Assembly (NCBI GenBank): GCA_947167125.1
Contig: CAMVGT010000014.1
Coordinates: forward strand, 1-45,676
Source of the DNA: an uncultured Erysipelotrichaceae bacterium
GTDB lineage: Bacteria; Bacillota_I; Bacilli_A; Erysipelotrichales; Erysipelotrichaceae
Length of the DNA: 45,676 nucleotides
Direction: 5' to 3'
In this document: positions 9,102 to 17,445 of the stretch, piece after piece
Layout: every line of letters starts with the position of its first letter
How positions within the stretch are numbered: the stretch's first letter is position 1
The notes under the pieces: generated by a model
The model's input: the letters and a program-made list of their open reading frames with translations, nothing else
Databases searched by the model: none
What the model was told of the DNA's origin: nothing
Made by a program: the position numbers and the translations under genes

Positions 9102-9706
9102 CACTTATTTTCACGGTCGTCTTTGATATTTCCCTTTTTCACATGTTCTTCCAGCTTTTCAAGAACATAATCACAAAGCTTTCTGGAGCCTTTGGCGCTC
9201 TGGGTCTGACGCTTCAGAACCTGTGAAATTGAAACATCATGTTCCTTCCAGTCGCCGCCTCCGTTGGAATCATTCAGGATGAACGGCTGAACATTATCCA
9301 TCGCGTGGGCGAAGCAGGATTCCGGTGTTTCAAATGCTTCAAATTCATCAAACAGTCCGATCATCTCCGCTTTCTGATCATCCGGCAGCAGCGAGAAGAT
9401 TCTTTCTTTCGCCTTGTCTTCACGCTCCTTCTGCGTTGCTTTGCCTGCCTCATCATAGGCATAGGTATCGCCCGCATCAATCTCCACAATATCGTGAATC
9501 AGGCACATTGCCATGACTCTTGCAAGATCGATTTCCTGATTGGCATATTCCCTGAGCAGGAATGCCGCAAGCGCCATATGCCAGGCATGTTCGGCATCAT
9601 TTTCATTTCTGCCGTGATTGCTTAAATGGGTCTGGCGGAAGATATTTTTTTCCTTGTCCGCTTCCAGAAGGAAGCTGATCTGTTTCTGCAGTCTTTCTGC
9701 GTCCAT
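9101..9706 (-). CDS. HD-domain hydrolase, YfbR/HDDC2-like (putative 5'-nucleotidase)
   Basis: 201 residues. The HD signature is complete: NDAEHAWHMAL with the first His, CLIHDIVEIDAGD with the His-Asp pair, and a later metal-ligand Asp in AHAMDNVQPF. The HDIVE form with an upstream AEHAWH is that of the HD_3 group containing E. coli YfbR and human HDDC2, which dephosphorylate deoxynucleoside monophosphates. The substrate here is inferred from the family. The gene lies 3 bases after the Gx-transporter gene on the same strand, so it is likely cotranscribed with it, and ends in a terminator. Confidence 0.85.
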   Translation of the reverse strand: MDAERLQKQISFLLEADKEKNIFRQTHLSNHGRNENDAEHAWHMALAAFLLREYANQEIDLARVMAMCLIHDIVEIDAGDTYAYDEAGKATQKEREDKAKERIFSLLPDDQKAEMIGLFDEFEAFETPESCFAHAMDNVQPFILNDSNGGGDWKEHDVSISQVLKRQTQSAKGSRKLCDYVLEKLEEHVKKGNIKDDRENK

Positions 9707-9709
9707 TTT

Positions 9710-10219
9710 CTATATCCTTTTGCGAAGCGGTCTGATTCTTGCCAGTACAAGCTGTGCAGTAATGCCGGTGAGAATTCCCATCGGAATGGAACCCAGCAGC
9801 AGATACGGCAAAATCGCGGCCACCCTGGCCTGCATATAGAAGAAGCAGACCACAATGACCTGTCCCACTGAGTGGGCAATCGACATCATGACGGATGTGA
9901 ACATCAGCGATGAGTTCATGCGGTCAAGAAGGATCAGCACAATGCTGGATAAAACCACCCCGCCCAGCGAAATCCAGAAGGTACTGGAGAAGATCATGCC
10001 GCGCATGAGGGTGGAAATCACAACCCTCATCGTATTGACGATGATCATTTCCTTCACGCCTAGGATTTTCACGGTAACCAGAGCGACAATGTTTGCCAGA
10101 CCGATCCTGACCATGAAGAAGATCGGACCGATGTAGATGGATTCAATCAGACTCAGCACAATCGCCATGGCGCTGAAGAGAGCCAGATAGACGAAATGCT
10201 TTGTTTTCTCAGTTCCCAT
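9710..10219 (-). CDS. Gx-transporter family membrane protein (heptaprenyl diphosphate synthase component I-like, EetB-like)
   Basis: 169 residues with about five hydrophobic helices and the Gx-family pattern FVYLALFSAMAIVLSLIES followed by GLANIVALVTVKILG. Pfam calls this family Hpre_diP_synt_I; the Listeria protein EetB of flavin-based extracellular electron transfer is, as I recall, of this kind. A longer frame starts at 10390 but its first 57 codons are shadow of the gene upstream; the ATG at 10219 is preceded by GGAG and overlaps the upstream gene by 11 bases. The pairing with a NusG-II protein supports a membrane redox or quinone/flavin-related role over prenyl synthesis, but this is inference. 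Confidence 0.8.
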   Translation of the reverse strand: MGTEKTKHFVYLALFSAMAIVLSLIESIYIGPIFFMVRIGLANIVALVTVKILGVKEMIIVNTMRVVISTLMRGMIFSSTFWISLGGVVLSSIVLILLDRMNSSLMFTSVMMSIAHSVGQVIVVCFFYMQARVAAILPYLLLGSIPMGILTGITAQLVLARIRPLRKRI

Positions 10220-10625
10220 TCCCGTTCTCCGCCAGCATGTTTTCTGCTGTTTCGGCATCCACAATGACAATGTCATTGGGCAGGCAGATGATCGGCAGCA
10301 GGCTGTCCTGCGATGCCCATCCCATATTCTTGCATGTATAGTCGTAGCATTCGACTTCCTTGACATGCCACATGCCGTCCGCCACTTCAATCGTCATATC
10401 GCCGACATTTCCGGTGATTGTATATTCCGCATCCACCCCGGAATCAAAATACAGAATCGCTTTGCCGCGGTTGACAGCCGCGACCCAGATTCCTTTCGCT
10501 TCCCCTTCAGGCATCGTGTCAGAAGACGCAGGGGTGCTCTTTTTCGGCATAAAGCGGATGATGGCCAAAGCTGCCAATGACAGTACGGCAATCACCGCAA
10601 GGATCACTATTTCTTTCTTTTTCAT
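10209..10625 (-). CDS. NusG domain II-containing membrane-anchored protein (EetA-like)
   Basis: 138 residues: an N-terminal membrane anchor (IVILAVIAVLSLAALAII) followed by an extracytoplasmic NusG-II domain with the family ending VKEVECYDYTCKNMGW and LPIICLPNDIVIV, including the two conserved cysteines. NusG-II proteins beside a Gx transporter are common in Firmicutes and correspond to the EetA/EetB pair of the Listeria extracellular electron transfer locus. The rest of that locus (Ndh2, PplA) is not here, although the window has an Rnf operon and apbE 19 kb away. It is unlikely to act in transcription as NusG does. Confidence 0.82.
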   Translation of the reverse strand: MKKKEIVILAVIAVLSLAALAIIRFMPKKSTPASSDTMPEGEAKGIWVAAVNRGKAILYFDSGVDAEYTITGNVGDMTIEVADGMWHVKEVECYDYTCKNMGWASQDSLLPIICLPNDIVIVDAETAENMLAENGNGN

Positions 10626-10651
10626 AACCTGCTCATTATAGCACAGCCCAA

Positions 10652-11752
10652 TCAGACAGTCTTTGTGTCATTGCGGGCAAGGTAATGATTCTTATATTCC
10701 TCTTCTCCTGTCACTTCGCGGATCAGCTTCAGATTCGGCGGAAAAATCACCTTCTGGTCTTCACTGGAAAGCTCAAGTTCGACAATTGCCTTGTCATCCC
10801 AGAACGGATAGATATCAATTTCAAAATACTGCCGCTCATAAGTGAAGTAGTATCTAGTCTTCTCCAGTGTATGGAAGTTGGGATCAGCCTGTTCAAGCAG
10901 TTCGTTATATCTGCTTTCGGTCATTCTTCTTTCCCTCTGCAGTCTCTTCAGGCCGCCATCCTTTGACTTCCATGTCTCATAATAGACATAATGGCCGTTT
11001 TCCCCTCTTTTGCGGATTCGGTATTCATGGTCGTCTTCGGTTTTGAGATATGTCTGCACAATGTCGACTTTGCGGCATAAAGGATCTGCTTCAAGAGCTT
11101 TGAGGTCCGGATATTCAATCAGATATTTGCGTTCGATTTCAATCGGATCCGGTTCGCCCAGGAACAGGATGATCTCATTGATCAGTCGTTTCAGCTTGCC
11201 TTCAAAATCCGTGGAGTTGTCGATGATGCGCAGATGCTGATGGCCGGTCCATGCGGCGATGTATTTGTCATCGAGCGCAGCAGCTTCCTCCACTGTTTCA
11301 TAGCGGGCTTCATTGTTGGCCTGGGTATAGAATTCTTCAGCGCCTTTGGCCGCGGTAACCAGATGGAAAACAGCGTCATAGGAATCGCGCAGTTCCACCG
11401 GGTCCTTTCCGATATAAGCGGATGCCGCAATGAACTCCTCATCGGTCATATACGCTTTGTTATCCATAAAGCCGCGGTCGCAGACAATGATGATCTTGTC
11501 TTTGTTCATTGTCTTTGCGGCCTGTTCAAACAGTTCTTCCTTGGTCTGCTGGAGCTTCAGCTGGCATTTCTGATAATCCAGATTGGTGCCGCATGTCCAC
11601 GGCGCAACGCCGCCGCCGATCAGTTCCGTCGCTGTTTCCGGCACAAACAGGACTGTATATCCGAAACGGGACAGATGATTCTGGATCCAGCTCATTCCGG
11701 TTGTTTTTCCGGCGCAGGGACCGCCGGTGATCACGATCTTGGTAATCGTCAT
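10652..11752 (-). CDS. AAA-type NTPase fused to a CYTH (triphosphate tunnel) domain
   Basis: 366 residues from the ATG at 11752, which has GAGGAAA before it; the longer frame to 11800 runs into the upstream promoter/terminator region. Residues 1-200 form a P-loop kinase-like ATPase with Walker A GGPCAGKTT at 10-18 and a Walker B-like IIIVCDRG near 88-94. Residues 203-366 form a CYTH domain with the defining EIERK at 205-209 and later Arg/Lys/Glu tunnel residues (YRIRKRG, YFEIDIYPF, IVELELSS). CYTH enzymes act on triphosphorylated substrates such as thiamine triphosphate or inorganic tripolyphosphate. The fusion with an AAA_28-type NTPase recurs in Firmicutes; its substrate is not settled. Confidence 0.86.
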   Translation of the reverse strand: MTITKIVITGGPCAGKTTGMSWIQNHLSRFGYTVLFVPETATELIGGGVAPWTCGTNLDYQKCQLKLQQTKEELFEQAAKTMNKDKIIIVCDRGFMDNKAYMTDEEFIAASAYIGKDPVELRDSYDAVFHLVTAAKGAEEFYTQANNEARYETVEEAAALDDKYIAAWTGHQHLRIIDNSTDFEGKLKRLINEIILFLGEPDPIEIERKYLIEYPDLKALEADPLCRKVDIVQTYLKTEDDHEYRIRKRGENGHYVYYETWKSKDGGLKRLQRERRMTESRYNELLEQADPNFHTLEKTRYYFTYERQYFEIDIYPFWDDKAIVELELSSEDQKVIFPPNLKLIREVTGEEEYKNHYLARNDTKTV

Positions 11753-11785
11753 ATTGTTGTTTCCTCGCTTTGCGCATTCAGTATA

Positions 11786-11818
11786 CCAAAAATACAGCAC
11801 CTCTCAGATGCTGTATTT
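11786..11818 (-). terminator. Terminator of the aromatic amino acid operon
   Basis: On the minus strand AAATACAGCA (11818-11809) pairs with TGCTGTATTT (11799-11790), followed by TTTTT. It lies 6 bases after the aroA stop and immediately precedes a -10-like TATACT at 11786-11781 for the NTPase-CYTH gene. Confidence 0.82.
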
Positions 11819-11823
11819 CGGAA

Positions 11824-13098
11824 TCATTCTTCATATTCAATCCGGATTCCCAGATTTTTGAGATCTTCAAAGAAGGAAGGCCATGATTTGCGGACAGCTT
11901 CTGCCCCTTCGATCACGATTGGCTGCTCTGCCGCGCAGGCCAGAATACTCAGTGCCATCACGATTCTGTGATCATTGCGGCCGTTCAGTGTCACGCCGCC
12001 TCTGATTGTCTCAAGCCCTTCAATTTCAACGGTTCCTTCCTGTACATTCACTTCGCAGCCAAGCTTATACAGTTCTTCCTTCATCGCTTCGATTCTGTCG
12101 CTTTCTTTTAAGCGCAGACGCTGCGTGCCGGTAAATATGCTTTTTCCCTGCGAAGCCGCCGCCAGACCAAACAGCATCGGCCCCAGATCCGGGCAATCGG
12201 AAAGATCTGCTTCAAGAGCCTTCGGTTTTCCGTTTCCTGCAAACAGATAGCCGTCTTTTGTTTCACTGACAGAGACTCCTGCCTGTTTCATCAGATCCAC
12301 AATCGCATGATCGCTGTGCAGGGAGTCATGCGCCATCCTGTGAACGGAAACGGAAGAGGAAGTCAGTGCCGCAAGAGAAGCGATAAATGCGGCCTGGGAG
12401 TCATCGCCCTGGATTGTCAGATTCAAAGGCTGATATTTCTGATTTCCCCGGATTTCAAATGTCAGACCGTCCTGTCTGATTTCAATACCCGCTTTTTTCA
12501 GCATATCCATTGTCAGAGCGATATAGGATGCCGATTCCATCGGCGGCTCAACAATCACCGATGAATCCCCGCCCAGCAGCGGCAGCGCAAACAGCAGGCC
12601 GCTGATAAACTGTGAAGAGATATTGCCTTTGACATGATACTGCGAAGGCGTCAGAGGTCCTTTCAGTGTGATGGCGGATTCTGTCTGCACCCATTTGAGA
12701 TTTCTTTCTTCAAAGATTCCGGCATAGACATCCATCGGCCGCTTCATCAGTCTGCCTTTTCCTGTGAATACCGTTTCCGTTTCATCTACCGCAAACAGCG
12801 GAATGGTAAAGCGCAGCGTGCTTCCTGATTCATGACAGAATATTTCTCTGACCGATACATCTCTTTTTCTGCCGCTGCCTCTTACAATGACGCTGTCTTG
12901 GTCAATCTCAAAGCAGGCGCCGAGTACCTTAAGCACATCTATTGTTGTATCGATATCTTCAGAACGCGTGATCTTTGCAAGACGGGAAACCCCGTCCGCA
13001 AGCGCAGAAGCGATCAATGCGCGGTGTGTCTGCGACTTTGAGGAAGGAAGCGTGAAATCAAAGCCGGTAGGAACGGATGGATAAACAGTGACTTTCAT
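11824..13098 (-). CDS. aroA: 3-phosphoshikimate 1-carboxyvinyltransferase (EPSP synthase)
   Basis: Transfers the enolpyruvyl group from PEP to shikimate-3-phosphate, step six of the shikimate pathway. It has 424 residues from the ATG at 13098, the normal length; the frame continues upstream only as shadow of aroF. Conserved parts are present: PSSKSQTHRALI at the N-terminus, GSGRKRDVSVREI, SGSTLRFTIPL, the shikimate-binding NISSQFISGLL, the PEP-binding LRLKESDRI and the C-terminal NDHRIVMALS. The ATG shares one base with the aroF stop (TGATG). It is the last gene of the operon. Confidence 0.96.
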   Translation of the reverse strand: MKVTVYPSVPTGFDFTLPSSKSQTHRALIASALADGVSRLAKITRSEDIDTTIDVLKVLGACFEIDQDSVIVRGSGRKRDVSVREIFCHESGSTLRFTIPLFAVDETETVFTGKGRLMKRPMDVYAGIFEERNLKWVQTESAITLKGPLTPSQYHVKGNISSQFISGLLFALPLLGGDSSVIVEPPMESASYIALTMDMLKKAGIEIRQDGLTFEIRGNQKYQPLNLTIQGDDSQAAFIASLAALTSSSVSVHRMAHDSLHSDHAIVDLMKQAGVSVSETKDGYLFAGNGKPKALEADLSDCPDLGPMLFGLAAASQGKSIFTGTQRLRLKESDRIEAMKEELYKLGCEVNVQEGTVEIEGLETIRGGVTLNGRNDHRIVMALSILACAAEQPIVIEGAEAVRKSWPSFFEDLKNLGIRIEYEE

Positions 13099-14114
13099 CA
13101 GAGCTCTCTTCCGATCGCCTGTGCGACCAGTTTTGCCTTCTGAATCAGCGTCTGGAAGTTTTCCGGCTTCAGCGACTGCGCTCCATCGCTCCAAGCGGCA
13201 GACGGATGGTCATGGACTTCAATGATCAGTCCGTCAGCGCCGGCTGCGATTGCCGCAAGAGACAGCGGTTCAATCAGCTTCCAGTCACCGGACGCATGGG
13301 AAGGATCGATGACAATCGGCAGATGGGTACGTTCCTTGATAATCGGAATGACCGCAAGGTCCATTGTGTTTCTTGTATATTTTTCAAATGTGCGGATACC
13401 GCGCTCGCACAGAATGACATTGGGATTGCCGTTTGCCATGATATATTCAGCAGACATAATCCATTCCTCAATTGTCGCGCTCATGCCCCGTTTCAGAAGA
13501 ACCGGCTTATTCATATGACCGACTGCTTTGAGCAGATCGAAATTCTGCATGTTGCGGGCACCGATCTGAACCAGATCGACATGTTCTGCGAATTCATCGA
13601 TCTTGTCGGCAGACATCAGTTCCGATACAACCGGCAGACCGGTCAGTTCCCTTGCCTTGACAAGGTCCAGGATGCCTTCATAGCCAAGTCCCTGGAATGC
13701 ATACGGGGAAGTTCTCGGCTTGTAGGCGCCGCCTCTGAGCATGTCGGCACCGCATTCGGAAACTTCCTGGGCAATGCGGCAGATCTGATCTTCGCCTTCT
13801 ACGGAGCACGGTCCGCCGATGATGACGATTTTTTCATGACCGCCGACTTTGATGCCAGCCACATCGACAATCGTGTCTTCCGGATGGAACATGCGGTTTG
13901 CCAGTTTGTAAGGCGCTGAAACACGCTGTACATTTTCAACCCACATGTTGGCGAGAATATCGCGTTCATACAGACGCGATGTGTCACCGACAAGTCCGAA
14001 GACGTTGAAGTCCTGTCCCTTGATTTCATTGACCTGCAGGCCTTTTTCTTCAAATGATTTCGTCAGCTTTTCTACTTCTGCAGCGGGTGCATTCTTTTTC
14101 AGTGTGATAATCAT
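13098..14114 (-). CDS. aroF: 3-deoxy-7-phosphoheptulonate (DAHP) synthase, AroA-beta/AroF type
   Basis: Condenses PEP and erythrose-4-phosphate, the entry step of the pathway. It has 338 residues. Residues 1-70 form a ferredoxin-like regulatory domain of the kind used for allosteric control in Thermotoga DAHP synthase. The barrel carries IIGGPCSVEG (metal Cys), RGGAYKPRTSPYAFQGLG, KRGMSATIEEW, ILCERGIRT and IDPSHASGDW. The gene is preceded by GCAGGAGGAAAG. Its ATG overlaps the stop of the shikimate kinase remnant as ATGA, which shows how the operon was arranged before the kinase was damaged. There is no fused chorismate mutase. Confidence 0.95.
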   Translation of the reverse strand: MIITLKKNAPAAEVEKLTKSFEEKGLQVNEIKGQDFNVFGLVGDTSRLYERDILANMWVENVQRVSAPYKLANRMFHPEDTIVDVAGIKVGGHEKIVIIGGPCSVEGEDQICRIAQEVSECGADMLRGGAYKPRTSPYAFQGLGYEGILDLVKARELTGLPVVSELMSADKIDEFAEHVDLVQIGARNMQNFDLLKAVGHMNKPVLLKRGMSATIEEWIMSAEYIMANGNPNVILCERGIRTFEKYTRNTMDLAVIPIIKERTHLPIVIDPSHASGDWKLIEPLSLAAIAAGADGLIIEVHDHPSAAWSDGAQSLKPENFQTLIQKAKLVAQAIGREL

Positions 14115-14298
14115 ATTGTTTTCTTTCCTCCTGCAGCCTGTACAAGGATACAGTCTGCCGTCTTTTCAATTTCACCGTTGTTGTCAATTGCCAGATCCGC
14201 ATATCTTTCATACAGCGGCAGACGTTCGGTGTAGAGCTGATCCAGCGCTTCTTTTGTCAAAGAGAGCGGACGCTCCGGTGTCGGATACTAAGATGTTA
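14111..14298 (-). pseudogene. aroK: Out-of-frame C-terminal remnant of shikimate kinase (aroK part of aroE-aroK)
   Basis: Right after the stop codon (14298-14296) of the aroE-aroK reading frame, another frame encodes 57 residues ending at 14111. They match a shikimate kinase end: PTPERPLSLTKEAL is the LID with its phosphate-contacting Arg, and LYTERLPLYERYADLAID is the usual C-terminal helix and strand. Its stop overlaps the aroF ATG as ATGA. The strand and linker normally between the GGG motif and the LID (about a dozen residues) are missing, and the frame changes at 14285-14298. This is a real disruption or an assembly error, not a separate gene: it has no start of its own. Confidence 0.8.
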
Positions 14299-15336
14299 TT
14301 TCTTGACAATCTTCTGAGTGGCAATGCCTTCGTTGGTGATCACCCCGCCGCCGCAGGAAATAATATGTCCTCCGGTTTTTGAAATCTCTTCTGCTGTTTC
14401 ACATTCCAGCTTCCGGAAATATGCTTCGCCATGTTCTTCAAAGCATTGTTTAATCGATGTGCCGAGTTTCTTTTCGATCTCACGATCCATATCAACGAGC
14501 GGCATTCCCGTCTTTTCCGAAAGCATTTTTGAAGCAGTGGATTTGCCGCATGTCGGCATGCCGATGAGCACCAGATTGCGGTCTGTGCTGTACATCTTTG
14601 TCAGACACGCATCAATCAAAGCAGGATCCAGTTTGCGGTCCAGGAAATATTCTTCGGCATAGAAAGCCTGACGCACCAGCATTTCAAATCCTCCGATGGC
14701 CGGGATTCCGTGCATTTTGGCTTCAAACATCAGTCTTGTGCGAAGCGGATTGGCAATGACATCAATCACACCTTTCAGTGCAGTAAACTTCTGAATCTCA
14801 ACAGGCGCTTCATCTTCCCTTCCGGAAAGGCCCACCGGGGTTGTATTGATCAGCCAGGAAAATTCATTCTGTTTCTGATACAGCTGTTCATAAGTGATCG
14901 TGCCTTCTTTTTCAAAGCGGCTGACAATCACCGGTGTTCCTCCAAGTTCCTTTACCGCAGCGGATGCGGCTTTGGAGGCGCCTCCGCTTCCAAGAACTGC
15001 GGTTAAGGAATCCGAAAGATCCATACCCGCGTTCAGGATCATTTCCTTCAGCGCGATGTAATCGGTATTGTATCCAGTCAGTTTTCCTTCCCTGTTCACA
15101 ATTGTATTGACGGCGCCGGTCTTCACAGCGGAAACATCGAGCACGTCAAGATACGGTATTACTTCCTGCTTGTAAGGAATCGTGACATTGAGTCCGTCGA
15201 ATTCCTTTTCCTTCAGGAAATCTTCAAGTTCTTCTTTTTTTAACGGAATGAGCCGGTAATCCGTACCGGTCAGATGGCGGTGTATTTCCGGCGACCTGCT
15301 GTGTCCCAGCGGCCAGCCGATTAATCCAAGTCTCAT
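14296..15336 (-). CDS. aroE: Shikimate dehydrogenase fused to a truncated shikimate kinase
   Basis: 346 residues from the ATG at 15336, one base after the aroC stop and preceded by AAGGAATGAA. Residues 1-250 are AroE, the NADPH-dependent reduction of 3-dehydroshikimate: IGWPLGHSRSPEIH, LNVTIPYKQEV (catalytic Lys), GYNTDY, VLGSGGASKA and NTTPVG. Residues about 253-346 are the first part of AroK: Walker A LIGMPTCGKSTA, the shikimate-binding DMDREIE, the Arg in AYFRKLE, and SCGGGVI. Translation then stops after KIVKK, before the LID and C-terminus. The dehydrogenase should work; the kinase as read should not, because the LID arginine and adenine-side elements are out of frame downstream. Confidence 0.9.
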   Translation of the reverse strand: MRLGLIGWPLGHSRSPEIHRHLTGTDYRLIPLKKEELEDFLKEKEFDGLNVTIPYKQEVIPYLDVLDVSAVKTGAVNTIVNREGKLTGYNTDYIALKEMILNAGMDLSDSLTAVLGSGGASKAASAAVKELGGTPVIVSRFEKEGTITYEQLYQKQNEFSWLINTTPVGLSGREDEAPVEIQKFTALKGVIDVIANPLRTRLMFEAKMHGIPAIGGFEMLVRQAFYAEEYFLDRKLDPALIDACLTKMYSTDRNLVLIGMPTCGKSTASKMLSEKTGMPLVDMDREIEKKLGTSIKQCFEEHGEAYFRKLECETAEEISKTGGHIISCGGGVITNEGIATQKIVKK

Positions 15337-15337
15337 T

Positions 15338-16444
15338 TCATTCCTTTTCCCTTCCAAAATAATCGCATCCAAACCGGGCGATCAGAAGATCGCACAGCAC
15401 CAGCGCCGTCATTGCGTCGATCACCGGAACAGCGCGGTGGATGATTGCCGGATCATGCCGGCCTTTGATTTCGATTTCTGTTTCGCACATTTCAGAAAGA
15501 TCGACTGTCTTCTGTTTCTTTGCGATGGATGGTGTGGGTTTGACTGCGGTCTGAAACAGAACAGGCATCCCGTTGGAGATCCCGCCGTTCACACCGCCGT
15601 TATGATTGGTCAGTGTCTGTATTTTTTTATCTTTGAGGATAAAGGGATCATTCGCTTCTGATCCTTTCAGTTTTTCAAATCCGAAGCCTTCACCGAATTC
15701 AATTCCCTTGACTGCCGGAATGGAGAATATGGCATGGGCGATCATGGATTCAATTGAATCAAACCATGGTTCCCCGATTCCTGCTTCCAGGCCGCTGACT
15801 GCGGTCGCAAGAATGCCGCCGACAGAATCGGAATCTGCTGCAGCTTCTCTGATTGCCTGCTTCATCTTTTCTCCTGCAGCTTCATCAAGAACCGGAAATT
15901 CCGCCTGTTCGAGAATCTGCAGATCCCCGCTCAGATTTTCTTCATCAAACGGTCTGTCGCAAATCCCATGGAGAGAAGCGATATGGGTCATGACGGAAAT
16001 TCCTTTTTCCTTTAGCATCAGCTGGCAGATTGCGCCGGCTGCTGTCAGAGGCGCTGTCAGCCTGCCGGAAAAATGTCCGCCTCCGCTTGCGTCGCCATTT
16101 CCACGGTAGCGTACATATCCGCTGTAATCGGCATGGGAAGGACGCGGCTTATCTGAAAGATCGTCATAATCACTGCGTCTGACGGATGTGTTTTCGATCA
16201 TCAGCGCGATCGGCGTGCCGGTGCTGATCCCGTCTTTGACGCCGCTCAGGATCTGTACCTGATCCGCTTCCCGTCTTGCGGTGGAAAGTGCGGAAGATGC
16301 TCTTCTGCGGTCCATCTGCAGAGCGATATAGGATTCATCAATTCTGACGCCGGAAGGCATGCCGTCAATGACAGCACCGATGGCTTTGCCGTGCGATTCC
16401 CCGAACAGTGTCACGGTCAGATTGTTTCCAAATGTATTTTTCAT
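15338..16444 (-). CDS. aroC: Chorismate synthase AroC
   Basis: Makes chorismate from EPSP using reduced FMN. It has 368 residues from the ATG at 16444, which overlaps the aroB stop as ATGA. The start MKNTFGNNLTVTLFGESHG is the classic chorismate synthase N-terminus with a catalytic His. Further signatures are RRRASSALSTARREAD, RPSHADYSGYVRYRGN, DASGGGHFSGRLTAP and GRHDPAIIHRAVPV near the C-terminus. Length and motifs are complete. The reduced flavin must come from elsewhere in the cell, as this is a monofunctional type. Confidence 0.96.
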   Translation of the reverse strand: MKNTFGNNLTVTLFGESHGKAIGAVIDGMPSGVRIDESYIALQMDRRRASSALSTARREADQVQILSGVKDGISTGTPIALMIENTSVRRSDYDDLSDKPRPSHADYSGYVRYRGNGDASGGGHFSGRLTAPLTAAGAICQLMLKEKGISVMTHIASLHGICDRPFDEENLSGDLQILEQAEFPVLDEAAGEKMKQAIREAAADSDSVGGILATAVSGLEAGIGEPWFDSIESMIAHAIFSIPAVKGIEFGEGFGFEKLKGSEANDPFILKDKKIQTLTNHNGGVNGGISNGMPVLFQTAVKPTPSIAKKQKTVDLSEMCETEIEIKGRHDPAIIHRAVPVIDAMTALVLCDLLIARFGCDYFGREKE

Positions 16445-17445
16445 AGCATCAGTTTCCTTTCGACATCTTCCATAGTCCATTCTTCCAGATGTCCTTTGCC
16501 GATCTCATCAGCCTGTACAATTGTAATACGCTTATGATCCGCTTTTTTATCATTCCGTATCAGTTTTGCGGTTTCTTTAGGATCATAATTGCAGGATTCC
16601 GGAAGTCCCATGCGTTTAAGGACTGCAGACAGACGTTTTTTCACATCTTCATTTTCGACCACCGTCATCATCCCCATTGCCACGCATTCCCCATGAAGCC
16701 ATGTGTTCAGGTTTCCCTGCGATTCATAGGCATGGCCGAAGGTGTGACCGAAATTCAGCAGCTTCCGGATGCCGCCTTCTCTTTCATCCTGTTCGACAAT
16801 ATCACGCTTGGCAATCAGGCTGCGGCAAATGATTTCATCAAGATGCGCTTCCCAGTCATCTTTTTCAAACAGTTCAAACAGCTTTTCATCCAGAATCACG
16901 CCTGCCTTGACTGCTTCGGCAAGACCGTTGATGAAGTGCCTGCGGGGAAGTGTGGTCAGTGTTTCCGGATCGGCGATGACCATATCCGGCTGCCAGAAGG
17001 CACCGATGCAGTTCTTTCTTCCTTCAAAATCAATTCCGGTTTTTCCGCCGACCGAAGAATCAATCATTGACAGGGTTGTCGTCGGAATTGAGATATAGCG
17101 GATGCCGCGCATGTAGGACGCTGCCGCAAAGCCTGCCATGTCAGTCACCACCCCGCCTCCTAAAGCAATCACGGTATCCTTTCTGGAAACTTCATTCTTC
17201 AGCATATCTGCCAGAATTTCCAGCCAGACCTCCGGGTTTTTGGAAGCTTCACCGTTTTTAAAGATATGCATCGGCGCATCGGGAAACTGTGCCTGCAGGC
17301 ATTCTTTCCATTTTTCATCAACGCCGTCATCGCTGACAATAAAGTATGAACCGTTTTCCGGCATCAGTTCTTTCACACGGCTCAGGATTCCCCTTTCCAG
17401 ATAAACCGGATAATTTTTCTGCTGTGTATGTACTTCAATGACCAT
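16441..17445 (-). CDS. aroB: 3-dehydroquinate synthase AroB
   Basis: Second enzyme of the shikimate pathway, NAD- and metal-dependent cyclisation of DAHP. It has 334 residues, slightly short of the usual 350-360. Motifs: ALGGGVVTDMAGFAAASYMRG, ISIPTTTLSMIDSSVGGKTGID, GLAEAVKAGVI, and the metal ligands in NFGHTFGHAYE and WLHGECVAMGM. A strong ribosome site GGGGAGGAATT precedes the ATG. It is the first gene after a 230-base structured leader and is coupled by overlap to aroC, so aroB-aroC-aroEK-aroF-aroA form one translationally linked unit. Confidence 0.95.
   Translation of the reverse strand: MVIEVHTQQKNYPVYLERGILSRVKELMPENGSYFIVSDDGVDEKWKECLQAQFPDAPMHIFKNGEASKNPEVWLEILADMLKNEVSRKDTVIALGGGVVTDMAGFAAASYMRGIRYISIPTTTLSMIDSSVGGKTGIDFEGRKNCIGAFWQPDMVIADPETLTTLPRRHFINGLAEAVKAGVILDEKLFELFEKDDWEAHLDEIICRSLIAKRDIVEQDEREGGIRKLLNFGHTFGHAYESQGNLNTWLHGECVAMGMMTVVENEDVKKRLSAVLKRMGLPESCNYDPKETAKLIRNDKKADHKRITIVQADEIGKGHLEEWTMEDVERKLML

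Noticed and set aside
10219-10390. 57-codon N-terminal extension of the Gx-transporter
   Set aside because: It overlaps the NusG-II gene in another frame, has Cys/Arg/Trp-rich non-membrane composition and no ribosome site; GGAG supports the ATG at 10219.
9101-10625. Gx-transporter as a true heptaprenyl diphosphate synthase subunit
   Set aside because: No catalytic component II or menaquinone gene is nearby, and the NusG-II partner points to the Eet-type pair.
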